NCBI RefSeq assembly: GCF_900074915.1
Contig: NZ_LT222319.1
Span: forward strand, 1,981,001 to 2,045,000
Length of the DNA: 64,000 nucleotides
Origin: Pseudomonas cerasi
GTDB lineage: Bacteria; Pseudomonadota; Gammaproteobacteria; Pseudomonadales; Pseudomonadaceae
Direction of reading: 5' to 3'
The notes under the pieces were generated by a model. That model was not told where the DNA came from, ran no database searches, and saw only the letters and a program-made list of their open reading frames with translations. A program made the position numbers and the translations under genes. Numbering within the stretch: position 1 is the stretch's first letter; every line of letters starts with the position of its first letter. Below are positions 1 to 9,090 of this stretch, piece by piece.

Positions 1-7
1 AGTCATA

Positions 8-3000
8 GTGAATTCAGTCCCCCTCGTCAGTATTGTCATTCCCGCCTTCAATTCGCGCTTCTTCCGCGCAGCGCTGCAAAGTGCGCTCGACCAGGTCTAC
101 GACAATCTCGAAATCATCGTCTGTGACGATTGCCGTAGCGACGAGATCAAGGCGATTTTCGACGAGCTGGTAGCTCCCGACAGCGACCGGGCCCGTTACC
201 TGCGCAATCCTCAGCGCCTGGGATTTCAGGGCAATCTGCTCAAGTGTCTGGAGCAGGCGAGCGGCGAATACATCAAGTTTCTCTGCGATGACGACCGCCT
301 CTATAACTACTGCGTTGCGCATCAGGCGCAAACCCTCGATACCTACAAGGATGTCCAGCTCGTCGTCAGCAAACGCCATCTGGTGGACGTCGATGATTAT
401 GTCCTGACGGCCCGCATGGAAAACGTTGGTCTGGTGCCCTACGACGCTGTGTTCAAGGGCGAGGACATGCTGGCGATTTTCGAGCGCACGCCGCGCAATT
501 ATCTGGGCGGTTTCAGTGGCGCGATGATGCGTCGCGCCGATGTGCAGGAATACCTGCCGTCCATTGCGCTGCCGCAGGGCTTCGTTGCGCTGCTGGATTT
601 CACGCTATTCATCTGCCTGCTGCGGCGCGGCAATCTGGTTGTGCTGCACAGCATCCAGAGTACCGAACGCCTGCACCCGGGGCGCTTCAGCAGTCAGGGC
701 GATATGTACCAGAAAGCCACCACCGAATGGGGCTGGCTGAACGAAATGCTCAAGGCGCGTAGCGGCGAAGACGCACCGGCTCAGGGCTGGGTACGTTTTC
801 TGCCTCTGCGCCGCGCGCACGAAGAGCCGCGCGAGTGGGACGAGGTCGGCCTTTACGGGGTGATGGCGGGTCGCCAGGGCGTGATGATGAGCCGCGTCGG
901 CAGTGCCAGTGACAGCTATGCCGAACTGTACGCCGAATGGCTGTCCTGCCGCCGGTTTTCCGAGCCGCAAAAAAAGCTGCTCGAACAACGCATAGTGAGT
1001 TGGGCATGGCAGCCACGTATTGTGCCGGTGATCATCGATCAGCAGGGTGATGCCGAAGCCCTCGACATCACCTTGCGCAGCCTGGCCGAACAGGACTATG
1101 CCGCAGACTCGGTGGTGGTACTGACCAACGCCAGTGTCGACGATCCGCAGGTGCTGCGTTTTTCTCTGCAGCCGGACTGGGCTCGGCAACTGAACGAAGT
1201 ATTGCCACTGCTGGAGAGTGCCGACTGGGTCTACCTGTTGCGCGCCGGTGACCGGCTGACGCAGCCGGCGCTGCTGATTCTGGCCGAGCGTATTGCCCAG
1301 ACTCCCGGTCTGCTGTGTGTCTACAGCGACGAAGGCGCGCTGGTTGAGGACGAGTCCAGAGAGCCTATTTTCAAACCCGGCTTCAACCTGGATCTGCTGC
1401 GTGCCTATCCCTATGTCGGGCGCACGCTGGCGTTCGAGCGGCGAAATCTGCTGGACATGGGTGGTTTCGATCCGGCCTTCGATGAGCTCGCCCCGCACGA
1501 TGTGATCTGGCGTCTGGTCGAGGGGGCAGGGCCGCAGAGCATCGAGCACATCGCCGAAGTGCAGGTCGAGTCGCGTCTGGCATTCGCCGACTGGCTGTCA
1601 CTGCCTTGTGTCATCGAGCACAGCGAACCTCTGGTTGCGGCCCACCTGTCGCGGATCGGCAGAGAGCACGTCATTCATCACGATCAGTTGCCGTTGCTCA
1701 ATCGCATCGAGTACGTTCATCCGTCGCTGCCTCTGGTCTCGATCATCATCACCGCCAGGGATCAACTCGGCGCCCTGGAGCGCTGCATAGACAGTCTGCT
1801 CAGCAACACCACCTACCCGAATTACGAAGTCCTGATCGTCGACAACGCCAGCGAAAGCGCCGAAGCGCGGGCATGGTTCACGGCGATGAGTGAGCTGGGC
1901 AGCGACAAGCTGCGGATTGTTTCCCTGTCCGAGGCTGGCAGCGAAGCAACCGCCCAGAATCATGCCGCCGGTCAGGCGCGTGGTGATTATCTGCTGATGC
2001 TCAGCGCCTATGCCCTGATCCATCAGGCGGACTGGCTGCAGGGGCTGATCCACCATGCCCAGCGTCCCGAGGTCGGGATCGTCGGTCCACGCATCCTTAA
2101 TCCGCAAGGCAATATTCTGTACGCCGGTATGGTCATGGGCATGGATGGCCTGGCCGGTCGGCCGTTCATCAATTTCCCCGCAGGGGCCAGCGGCTACATG
2201 CAGCGTCTGCAGTTGACCCAGAACTGGAGCGCGGTCAGTGGCAATTGCCTGATGGTGCGCAAGGAGGTGTTCGACGCTGTTGGCGCACTGGAGGCGGCGA
2301 CCTTCACGCAGGGTCTGCAGGACCTGGACCTGTGCATGCGCGTCGGGCGCGAGGGTTACCTGATCGTTGGCACCCCGGATGCATCGCTGGTACTGGCCGA
2401 GCCTGCTGCCGTTGAACGTAATGAGGCGTCTCGCCAGGCGCTCGATGACGAGCAGAAATCGTTCTTTCAGAAGTGGCTGCCGAAAATGGCCAGGGATCAG
2501 GCCTACAATCCCAACCTGTACCTCAACGAGGCGCTGTCGTTCACCCTCGATCCCGGTCTGCTGGCGGGCTGGAGTCCGTTCTGCACCCGCCATCTGCCTT
2601 TCATTTTCGGTATGGCGGTCAACTCTTCGGCGGTGGGTCACTACCGGGTCAGCCAGCCCCTGCTGGAGTTGATGGCGGCCGGGCGGGTGGTTGGCCGGAT
2701 GACTTACGAGACCGCAACGCCCGTCGAAATCGAGCGCCAGTCGCCAGATGTCATCGTCTTTCAGGGCCGGTACACAGAAGCCAAGGTCCCGGACATCGAG
2801 CTGGCAAAGAACTACTCCAATGCCATGCGTATTTTCGAGCTCGATGACTACATCGCCGATGTCCCCGAGCGCAATGAGCACAAGCGCAACATGCCGGACA
2901 ATATCGGCGCCATGCTGCGCAAGGGCATAGGTTTGTGTGATCGCGTGGTGGTCTCGACTCACCCGCTGGCCGAGGCGTTGTCGGGCATGCACAGCGACAT

Positions 3001-3580
3001 TCGCGTCGTGCCGAACATGCTGGCGACGCATTTGTGGAGCAATCTCAGGAGCCAGCGTCGCAGCTCCGACAAGCCGCGTATCGGCTGGGGCGGCGGAACC
3101 AGCCATCGCGGGGACCTGGAGCTGATTGTCGATGTGGTGCGCGAACTGGCTGATGAAGTCGAGTGGGTATTCTTCGGCATGTGCCCGGACCTGCTCAAGC
3201 CCTACATCCATGAGTTCCATCCGGGGGTCAGCCTGAAAACCTACCCGGCCAAGCTCGCCAGCCTGAACCTTGATCTGGCACTGGCGCCGCTGGAATTCCA
3301 TATTTTCAATGACTGCAAAAGTAACCTCAGGTTGCTTGAGTACGGCGCCTGCGGCTACCCGGTGATCTGTTCCGACACCGAAGCGTATCGGGGCCATCTG
3401 CCAGCGACCCGTGTGTACACCAACAGCTCGGATGAATGGTTGCAGGCAATCCGCATGCACTTGTCCGACCCCAATGCCAGCTACCGCATGGGTGACGAGT
3501 TGCGCGAGACAGTACTGCGCGACTTCATGTTGCGCGGCGAAAACCTGCAATATTGGGCCAACGGCTGGTTGCCGGACTGA
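8..3580 (+). CDS. fgt1: Flagellin glycosyltransferase Fgt1 (three-module protein)
   Basis: Large glycosyltransferase of 1190 residues. An N-terminal GT2 domain opens at residues 4-15 (PLVSIVIPAFNS) and carries acidic nucleotide-sugar motifs such as CDDDR. A second GT2 domain begins near residue 575 (PLVSIIITARD) and contains VLIVDNAS. A C-terminal GT-B/GT4-like domain covers roughly residues 865-1185, with IGWGGGTSHRGD near 1024 and RLLEYGACGYPVIC near the end. The same gene order upstream of fliC is known in P. syringae, where Fgt1 attaches the first rhamnose to flagellin serines in the cytoplasm. The start used is GTG at position 8, but the frame is open to the window edge, so translation could begin further upstream. 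The middle region is paralogous to Fgt2. Identity is secure from context; the role of each module is inferred. Confidence 0.9.
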   Translation: MNSVPLVSIVIPAFNSRFFRAALQSALDQVYDNLEIIVCDDCRSDEIKAIFDELVAPDSDRARYLRNPQRLGFQGNLLKCLEQASGEYIKFLCDDDRLYNYCVAHQAQTLDTYKDVQLVVSKRHLVDVDDYVLTARMENVGLVPYDAVFKGEDMLAIFERTPRNYLGGFSGAMMRRADVQEYLPSIALPQGFVALLDFTLFICLLRRGNLVVLHSIQSTERLHPGRFSSQGDMYQKATTEWGWLNEMLKARSGEDAPAQGWVRFLPLRRAHEEPREWDEVGLYGVMAGRQGVMMSRVGSASDSYAELYAEWLSCRRFSEPQKKLLEQRIVSWAWQPRIVPVIIDQQGDAEALDITLRSLAEQDYAADSVVVLTNASVDDPQVLRFSLQPDWARQLNEVLPLLESADWVYLLRAGDRLTQPALLILAERIAQTPGLLCVYSDEGALVEDESREPIFKPGFNLDLLRAYPYVGRTLAFERRNLLDMGGFDPAFDELAPHDVIWRLVEGAGPQSIEHIAEVQVESRLAFADWLSLPCVIEHSEPLVAAHLSRIGREHVIHHDQLPLLNRIEYVHPSLPLVSIIITARDQLGALERCIDSLLSNTTYPNYEVLIVDNASESAEARAWFTAMSELGSDKLRIVSLSEAGSEATAQNHAAGQARGDYLLMLSAYALIHQADWLQGLIHHAQRPEVGIVGPRILNPQGNILYAGMVMGMDGLAGRPFINFPAGASGYMQRLQLTQNWSAVSGNCLMVRKEVFDAVGALEAATFTQGLQDLDLCMRVGREGYLIVGTPDASLVLAEPAAVERNEASRQALDDEQKSFFQKWLPKMARDQAYNPNLYLNEALSFTLDPGLLAGWSPFCTRHLPFIFGMAVNSSAVGHYRVSQPLLELMAAGRVVGRMTYETATPVEIERQSPDVIVFQGRYTEAKVPDIELAKNYSNAMRIFELDDYIADVPERNEHKRNMPDNIGAMLRKGIGLCDRVVVSTHPLAEALSGMHSDIRVVPNMLATHLWSNLRSQRRSSDKPRIGWGGGTSHRGDLELIVDVVRELADEVEWVFFGMCPDLLKPYIHEFHPGVSLKTYPAKLASLNLDLALAPLEFHIFNDCKSNLRLLEYGACGYPVICSDTEAYRGHLPATRVYTNSSDEWLQAIRMHLSDPNASYRMGDELRETVLRDFMLRGENLQYWANGWLPD

Positions 3581-3694
3581 TCCGATCCGTTTGAACACGC
3601 ACCAGCAGGTTGCCTGCCGGCGCGGTCACGCTACGCTCTTGCTTCAACGCCCGCTGCGGTTGAAGGCGCAATCGATTCGTTATAAGGAAAGACC

Positions 3695-6607
3695 ATGCAA
3701 AGCCATTCGGGAAATGAACATAACGCTTTGAATCAGCGTCTGACCCTGCTGTTGATGGCCAGGGATCAGCCAGACTTCCTGCGCCGCGCCTTGAAGTATT
3801 ACAGCGAGTTTCCGTGCAACCTGGTAGTGGTCGATGCATCGGCCCAGCCTGATGCGGAAATTGCCGCGAGCGCTGGCTTGCATTACCTGCAGAGTGACGC
3901 GCTGGTCAATGCCAGCCTTGGCGTCAGGGTCGCAGAAGGGCTCAAACAGGTGACCACACCCTTCGTGGTCCAGGCTCCGGTCGACAGTTTTTTGCTGCCT
4001 GATGCACTGCGCGCAGCGCTGAGCTTTCTCGAGTCCAACCCGACCTACGGTGCCTGTCAGGGCTACAGCCTGAGCTATCAGGCGCAGGTCGGTCAGGTGG
4101 ATTATTTCCGCCGCGATCGCAAAACTTGCGAAGACTATGCCGCAGATGATGCGGGCGAGCGGGTTCTGGGTTTCATGAGCGAAAGTCTGTCGCTGCTCAG
4201 CGCAGTGACGCGCACGGAACTGGCGCAGCAGTGGTTCACCTCGGTTGCCGATGACACCGAGCCGCACTGGCAGGAAATCGGCCACATGAACTACCTGGTT
4301 GCTGCGGCCCGCCTGCGCATCCTGCCAATCCCTTATGCACTGCACTTCACCTTGGACAAGCAGGTCGAGCTACGTCACGGCACCGCCATTGCCGCAGCCG
4401 TCAGACACACTGATCCCAAAGCCAGGGCCGCCCGCGACGCATTCGCCGAAAAACTGGTCGCGCTGCTCGGCGAAGGCTCGGGCTTCGAAGGCGCACAGGG
4501 CCTGCAAAAGATCCAGGCTGGCCTTGCAGTCATGGGCGAATGCCTTAAGACCCAGGCTTTCCAGGGCGATGAGAAAATCATCAGCGCGGTGTGGAATGTC
4601 GGCCTTGAGCAATCGGACGCGCTGTTCGAGCCTCGTCAGTTTGTCGAAATGCCGTTCTACAACCAGGCGTTGTTCGATGAGCTGGCCAAAATCGAATTCC
4701 TGATCCACATCATGCCAGCGGGTCGCTTGCAGTTGGAAGGGCTGGAAGCGGTGCTACTCAAGCAGGCTGAATTGTTGCGCGAGCAGAGCAACCCGGACGC
4801 TGAAGCGCGCATCAGCCGCCTGTGGTATGCCTACGAAACCTACGCTTTTAACCTGGGTGTCGTGCAGAGCCTGATCGCGGAGTTAATCAGCGGCAAAGGC
4901 AAGGACAGTGAAAAGCAGATCGAAATGGTTTCGGCCTGGAGCCAGCGTCTGCAGGCGGCATCCGGTTTCGACAACGGTCGGCTGTTCGATGGCATGGCTT
5001 CCGGTCGACTGCTCAACTGGCTCGATTCGCGCGATCCGGCGCCTGAGGCCCTCAAGCAGATCAGCGACAGGCTCGCCAGCAAACCGGCCGGGTCGCAGAT
5101 CGGTATCTTGCTGCTGGACCTGGACGCGGACGTCTTCAAGCTGCAGGCCACGTTCGACAGCCTGATCAACAGTCACTACAAGGCCTTCAGGGTGGTGGTG
5201 TTCACCACCGGGGAATTGCCAGCCGTGACCACGCTGCACAATACCCTGCACTTTGTGAAAGTCACCGAAAGCAACTACGTCGACAAGATCAACCAGGTCG
5301 TCAAGCAGTCACCCAGCGACTGGCTGATGCTGGCACGGGCCGGCGAAGAGTTCACCCGCAGCGGTCTGCTGCTGGCCAGCGCCGAGCTGATCGATGCGGC
5401 GCAATGCCGGGCTGTTGCCGTGGACGAGATTCAGCGTCAAGCCAATGGCACACTGACCCCGGTGTTCCGTCCCGGCTTCAACCTTGATCTGCTGCAAAGC
5501 CTGCCGGCATTGATGGCTCGTCACTGGCTGGTGCGCCGTGAGTTGCTGGTCGAGGCGGGTGGTTACTCGCGCGAGTTTCCCGAGGCGCTGGAATTCGATC
5601 TGTTGCTGCGCCTGATCGAGCAGGGCGGCATGAGCGGCCTGGCCCATCTCAGCGAACCGTTGCTGATCTGTGATGCGCCCGAACTGAAAGACAATCCGGA
5701 CGAACAGAAAGCGCTCAAGCGCCACCTTGGCAAGCGCGGTTATCAGGCGGAAGTCAGCTCGGCGCAGCCTGGCACCTACAAGATCGATTATCGCCACGCC
5801 CATCGGCCGGTGGTTTCGATCCTGCTGCACAGCCACAGCCAGGACAACCTGCCCGAATTGCAGCGCTGCCTGCAAAGCATTCTGCAACGCACCCGCTATC
5901 AGCGTTATGAAGTGCTGATCGGTGACAACGCCAGCACCTCTGCCGAACTGTCGACCTGGCTTGACCGGCAGGAGCAGGTGTCGGGTCGCGTGCGGGTGTT
6001 CCGTGCCGAACAGCGCATGAGCCCTGCGGCCCTGCGCAATCTGATCAGCCAGGAAGCCGGTGGCGAATACCTGATCCTGCTGGATGCCGAAAGTCAGATC
6101 GTCAATGTCGGCTGGATCGAATCACTGCTCAACCAGGCGCAGCGCCCGGAAGTGGGCGTAGTAGGCGCCAAGCTGGTGAATGTCGAAGGCGCAGTGACTC
6201 AGGCCGGTCTGGTGTTGGGACTGAATGGCGGCGTGGGTTCGGGGTTTGTCGGTGAGCCGAAGACCGCCACCGGCTACATGCAGCGCCTGGTGGTCGAGCA
6301 AAACTACTCTGCCGTGTCATCGGCCTGTCTGATGATTGCCAAGGAGCTGTACAACGCTGTGGGCGGTCTGGATGAAGATCTGTTCGCCGAAGCGCTTGCC
6401 GATGTCGACCTTTGCCTCAAGGCTGCGCAGGCCGGCTACCTGACGGTATGGACGCCGCATGTGCAGGTGGTGCATTCCGGTGTGGTGCATGCCCCGCAGC
6501 AGGCGCGCGAAGCATTGATGGACAAGTGGTCAGCGCAGTTCGCACAGGATGAGGCCTACAACGCCAATCTGGATCTCGACGGCAAGGGTTTCACTCTGGC
6601 CGGCTGA
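3695..6607 (+). CDS. fgt2: Flagellin glycosyltransferase Fgt2
   Basis: Glycosyltransferase of 970 residues, 114 bp after fgt1 and presumably co-transcribed. The N-terminal ~250 residues (LTLLLMARDQPDFLRRALKY) look like the TIGR00180-type glycosyltransferase domain. A linker with no recognisable fold follows, then a second GT2 domain from about residue 705 (RPVVSILLHSHSQ, EVLIGDNAST) to the C terminus. Residues ~590-970 align with the middle of Fgt1: both share PGFNLDLL, a QRPEVG(I/V)VG segment, and a GYMQRL segment followed by SAVS. In P. syringae pathovars Fgt2 extends the flagellin glycan started by Fgt1, so a cytoplasmic rhamnosyltransferase role is likely. Substrate specificity cannot be read from the sequence. 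Confidence 0.9.
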   Translation: MQSHSGNEHNALNQRLTLLLMARDQPDFLRRALKYYSEFPCNLVVVDASAQPDAEIAASAGLHYLQSDALVNASLGVRVAEGLKQVTTPFVVQAPVDSFLLPDALRAALSFLESNPTYGACQGYSLSYQAQVGQVDYFRRDRKTCEDYAADDAGERVLGFMSESLSLLSAVTRTELAQQWFTSVADDTEPHWQEIGHMNYLVAAARLRILPIPYALHFTLDKQVELRHGTAIAAAVRHTDPKARAARDAFAEKLVALLGEGSGFEGAQGLQKIQAGLAVMGECLKTQAFQGDEKIISAVWNVGLEQSDALFEPRQFVEMPFYNQALFDELAKIEFLIHIMPAGRLQLEGLEAVLLKQAELLREQSNPDAEARISRLWYAYETYAFNLGVVQSLIAELISGKGKDSEKQIEMVSAWSQRLQAASGFDNGRLFDGMASGRLLNWLDSRDPAPEALKQISDRLASKPAGSQIGILLLDLDADVFKLQATFDSLINSHYKAFRVVVFTTGELPAVTTLHNTLHFVKVTESNYVDKINQVVKQSPSDWLMLARAGEEFTRSGLLLASAELIDAAQCRAVAVDEIQRQANGTLTPVFRPGFNLDLLQSLPALMARHWLVRRELLVEAGGYSREFPEALEFDLLLRLIEQGGMSGLAHLSEPLLICDAPELKDNPDEQKALKRHLGKRGYQAEVSSAQPGTYKIDYRHAHRPVVSILLHSHSQDNLPELQRCLQSILQRTRYQRYEVLIGDNASTSAELSTWLDRQEQVSGRVRVFRAEQRMSPAALRNLISQEAGGEYLILLDAESQIVNVGWIESLLNQAQRPEVGVVGAKLVNVEGAVTQAGLVLGLNGGVGSGFVGEPKTATGYMQRLVVEQNYSAVSSACLMIAKELYNAVGGLDEDLFAEALADVDLCLKAAQAGYLTVWTPHVQVVHSGVVHAPQQAREALMDKWSAQFAQDEAYNANLDLDGKGFTLAG

Positions 6608-6911
6608 GTCGTCCGCCCTCGTAAAACCGGCTGCTTCGCGGCCGGTTCGCTGCCTTGAAGGCTTCCTCGCAGAGAGCAGTCGGCAAGGATCAAGTGCCTG
6701 TTCCCTCGACGCAAATTATCGTAAAGCATGCAGACGGGAGTGACCTGCGGGTCATAACGTGCATCTCCACTGTATTGTTTTACAGGGAGCGACATGCGCC
6801 TGACTTGCTTTAACCTGCCAAGCGCCCTGAAAATGTCCGTAAATCACCCCTATTCGGTAGCGCTCCGATTTCATCGGGACGAAAAATGACCTGTTTACTC
6901 ATCGGGAAGCC
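6608..6911. other. Intergenic gap fgt2 to FabH-like gene
   Basis: This 304-bp stretch holds no credible gene. Just after fgt2 lies a hairpin (AACCGGC at 6625-6631 pairing with GCCGGTT at 6641-6647) without a T run. A small inverted repeat, TGACC-TGCG-GGTCA, lies near 6740-6753. The rest presumably carries the promoter of the FabH-like gene. I find no convincing sigma-28 or sigma-54 element; CATGCGCCTGACTTGCT near 6793 has a -12 TTGC but lacks the -24 GG. Confidence 0.5.
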
Positions 6912-7841
6912 ATGATGATTGGCATTAAAAGCATAGCGAGTTACGTGCCTGTTGCAGGTGTCGATAACTACGCTCAAGGCGCCAAATTCGGCAAGGATGA
7001 AGAATTCATCCTTGGGAAGATCGGCTCCACCTTTCTGCCGCGCAAAGACGCCGGCCAGGAAACCTCGGATCTGTGCGTTGAGGCAGCCAATACGCTGTTT
7101 GCCAATAACCCGCAGCTCAAGCGCGAAAGTATCGATGTGCTGATCGTCGTCACCCAGAATGGCGACGAGGAAGGGCTGCCGCACACCGCGGCCATCGTTC
7201 AGGACAAGCTGGGGCTGTCGACCAACGTTGCTGCATTCGACATTTCGCTGGGCTGTTCCGGCTATGTGTACGGCATTTATGCGATCAAGGGCTTCATGGA
7301 AGCGGCAGGCTTGAAAAACGGCCTGTTGATCACTGCCGATCCGTACTCGAAAATTGTCGACCCGGAAGACCGCAATACCACCATGCTGTTCGGTGATGCT
7401 GCGACGGCCACCTGGATGGGCGAGGGGGCCGAATGGCAGCTGGGCAAGGCGAAATTCGGTACCGATGGTTCCGGTGCGCCACATCTCAAGGTCAGCAACG
7501 GCATTTTCTTCATGAACGGTCGCCAGGTGTTCAACTTCGCACTGTTGAAAGTGCCAGCGCATCTGCACGAGCTATTGGCCGAGTCTGATTTGACCCCTGA
7601 CGACGTCGATGCCTTCTGTATTCACCAGGGCAGTGCGGCGATCGTCGATGCGGTCGCGCGGCGCTTTGAAGACAAGCCCGAGAAGTTTCTCAAGGACATG
7701 GTCGAAACCGGCAATACCGTGTCATCCAGCATTCCGCTGCTGATCGAAAAGCACGTGCTCGGCTCTTCATGGAAGCGCGTCGCCTTGAGTGGTTTTGGTG
7801 TGGGGCTTTCCTGGGGCTCTGCAATTATCTATAAAGGCTGA
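6912..7841 (+). CDS. 3-oxoacyl-ACP synthase III-like protein of the flagellin glycosylation island
   Basis: Ketoacyl-ACP synthase III (FabH-like) thiolase-fold enzyme of 309 residues. The Cys-His-Asn triad is intact: C115 (DISLGCSGY), H238 (FCIHQGS) and N268 (ETGNTVSSS), so it is probably catalytically active. It corresponds to orf3 of the P. syringae glycosylation island, where mutants have altered flagellin glycans. A plausible role, by inference, is to make the acetoacetyl-ACP that is reduced to the 3-hydroxybutyryl group found on the terminal viosamine-derived sugar of P. syringae flagellin. It has its own terminator at 7862-7892 and a 304-bp leader, so it may be transcribed separately from fgt1-fgt2. 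ATG codons at 6912 and 6915 are both possible starts, after GGGAAG. Confidence 0.85.
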   Translation: MMIGIKSIASYVPVAGVDNYAQGAKFGKDEEFILGKIGSTFLPRKDAGQETSDLCVEAANTLFANNPQLKRESIDVLIVVTQNGDEEGLPHTAAIVQDKLGLSTNVAAFDISLGCSGYVYGIYAIKGFMEAAGLKNGLLITADPYSKIVDPEDRNTTMLFGDAATATWMGEGAEWQLGKAKFGTDGSGAPHLKVSNGIFFMNGRQVFNFALLKVPAHLHELLAESDLTPDDVDAFCIHQGSAAIVDAVARRFEDKPEKFLKDMVETGNTVSSSIPLLIEKHVLGSSWKRVALSGFGVGLSWGSAIIYKG

Positions 7842-7861
7842 GTTTACTTCGCCTGACAAAG

Positions 7862-7892
7862 AACGCCTGCGGATAAATCCCCAGGCGTTTTT
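7862..7892 (+). terminator. Rho-independent terminator after FabH-like gene
   Basis: AACGCCTG (7862-7869) pairs with CAGGCGTT (7882-7889) and runs into TTTTT. It separates the glycosylation genes from the fliC promoter region. Confidence 0.85.
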
Positions 7893-8061
7893 AAATTAAA
7901 TAGTGATCCACGTCACACTTTTAACTTCGTGGCACAACGCACTCGCCTGTCGCCACTTCTGACTGTCACGAATTTCTCTCTGTTGCGTCGCGGGTTTATG
8001 CCCCCAAACCCTTGTTTTATAAGGGGTGTCACGGTGATGGCAAAATATTAAAAAAAAACAC

Positions 8062-8088
8062 TCAAGCAACCTGCCATCGCGACGATAA
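8062..8088 (+). promoter_or_regulatory. Sigma-28 (FliA) promoter of fliC
   Basis: TCAAGCAA (8062-8069), 11 bp, GACGATAA (8081-8088) fits the FliA consensus TAAAGTTT-N11-GCCGATAA. The -10 ends 81 bp before the fliC ATG, leaving a leader of about 75 nt with GAGGAA upstream of the start codon. The rest of the 328-bp gap shows no gene. Confidence 0.85.
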
Positions 8089-8169
8089 CTATTACGAAGG
8101 TTCTCTAGGCACACCCGGCGCTTGCAGGGGCCGGAAGCCACGTAGTACCAAACCAACGAGGAATTCATC

Positions 8170-9018
8170 ATGGCTTTAACAGTAAACACCAACGTAGCAT
8201 CGTTGAACGTCCAGAAGAACCTGGGTCGCGCTTCCGACGCCCTTTCGACCTCGATGACTCGTCTGTCTTCCGGTCTGAAAATCAACAGCGCCAAAGACGA
8301 CGCTGCTGGCCTGAACATCGCCACCAAGATCAACTCGCAGATCAAAGGTCAGACCATGGCGATCAAAAACGCCAACGACGGTATGTCCATTGCTCAGACC
8401 GCTGAAGGCGCGCTGCAAGAGTCGACCAACATTCTGCAGCGTATGCGTGAACTGGCTGTTCAGTCGCGAAACGACAGCAACAGCGCTACTGACCGCGTTG
8501 CACTGAACAAAGAATTCACCCAGATGAGTTCTGAGCTGACCCGTATCGCCAACAGCACCAACCTGAACGGCAAAAACCTGATCGACGGTTCTGCCAGCAC
8601 CATGACTTTCCAGGTTGGCTCCAACTCCGGCTCCGCGAACCAGATCACTCTGACTCTGAGCGCCAGCTTTGATGCAAACACCCTGGGTGTCGGTTCGGCA
8701 ATCACCATCGTCGGTTCCGACAGTGCTGCTGCAGAGACCAACTTCTCTGCTGCAATGGCCGCTATCGACTCGGCTCTGCAGACCATCAACAACACGCGTT
8801 CTGATCTCGGTGCTGCACAAAACCGTCTGACCAGCACCATCTCCAACCTGCAGAACATCAACGAAAACGCCAGTGCTGCACTGGGTCGTATCCAGGATAC
8901 CGACTTCGCTGCTGAAACTGCACAGCTGACCAAGCAACAGACTCTGCAACAGGCTTCCACCTCTGTTCTGGCTCAGGCTAACCAGCTGCCATCCGCTGTA
9001 CTGAAACTGCTTCAGTAA
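8170..9018 (+). CDS. fliC: Flagellin
   Basis: Filament subunit of 282 residues, exported by the flagellar type III apparatus. The conserved N-terminal D0/D1 helices ([15 protein letters not shown]) and C-terminal D1/D0 (ending SAVLKLLQ) surround a short variable region at residues ~140-205. The flg22 epitope is residues 30-51 and has Asn at 49, where P. syringae flagellins usually have Gln. The flgII-28 epitope is residues 84-111. Serines stand at 143, 164, 176, 183, 193 and 201, the six O-glycosylated positions reported for P. syringae pv. tabaci. It is monocistronic, with a FliA promoter upstream and a terminator downstream. Confidence 0.98.
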   Translation: MALTVNTNVASLNVQKNLGRASDALSTSMTRLSSGLKINSAKDDAAGLNIATKINSQIKGQTMAIKNANDGMSIAQTAEGALQESTNILQRMRELAVQSRNDSNSATDRVALNKEFTQMSSELTRIANSTNLNGKNLIDGSASTMTFQVGSNSGSANQITLTLSASFDANTLGVGSAITIVGSDSAAAETNFSAAMAAIDSALQTINNTRSDLGAAQNRLTSTISNLQNINENASAALGRIQDTDFAAETAQLTKQQTLQQASTSVLAQANQLPSAVLKLLQ

Positions 9019-9034
9019 TATCGGCGTGAGTTTT

Positions 9035-9072
9035 AGCGGGGGAGTACTTAACAGTGCTCTCTCGCTTTTTTA
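9035..9072 (+). terminator. Rho-independent terminator after fliC
   Basis: AGCGGGGGAGTAC (9035-9047) pairs with GTGCTCTCTCGCT (9054-9066), allowing G-U pairs, across a 6-nt loop (ttaaca), followed by a T run. Confidence 0.85.
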
Positions 9073-9090
9073 CTTTCTGAGGTGATGGTC

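Noticed and set aside
1598-3598. Open minus-strand frame of about 666 codons opposite fgt1
   Set aside because: Same pattern of biased composition, no domain and no ribosome-binding site.
6793-6809. Possible sigma-54 promoter before the FabH-like gene
   Set aside because: The -12 TTGC is present but the -24 GG is missing.
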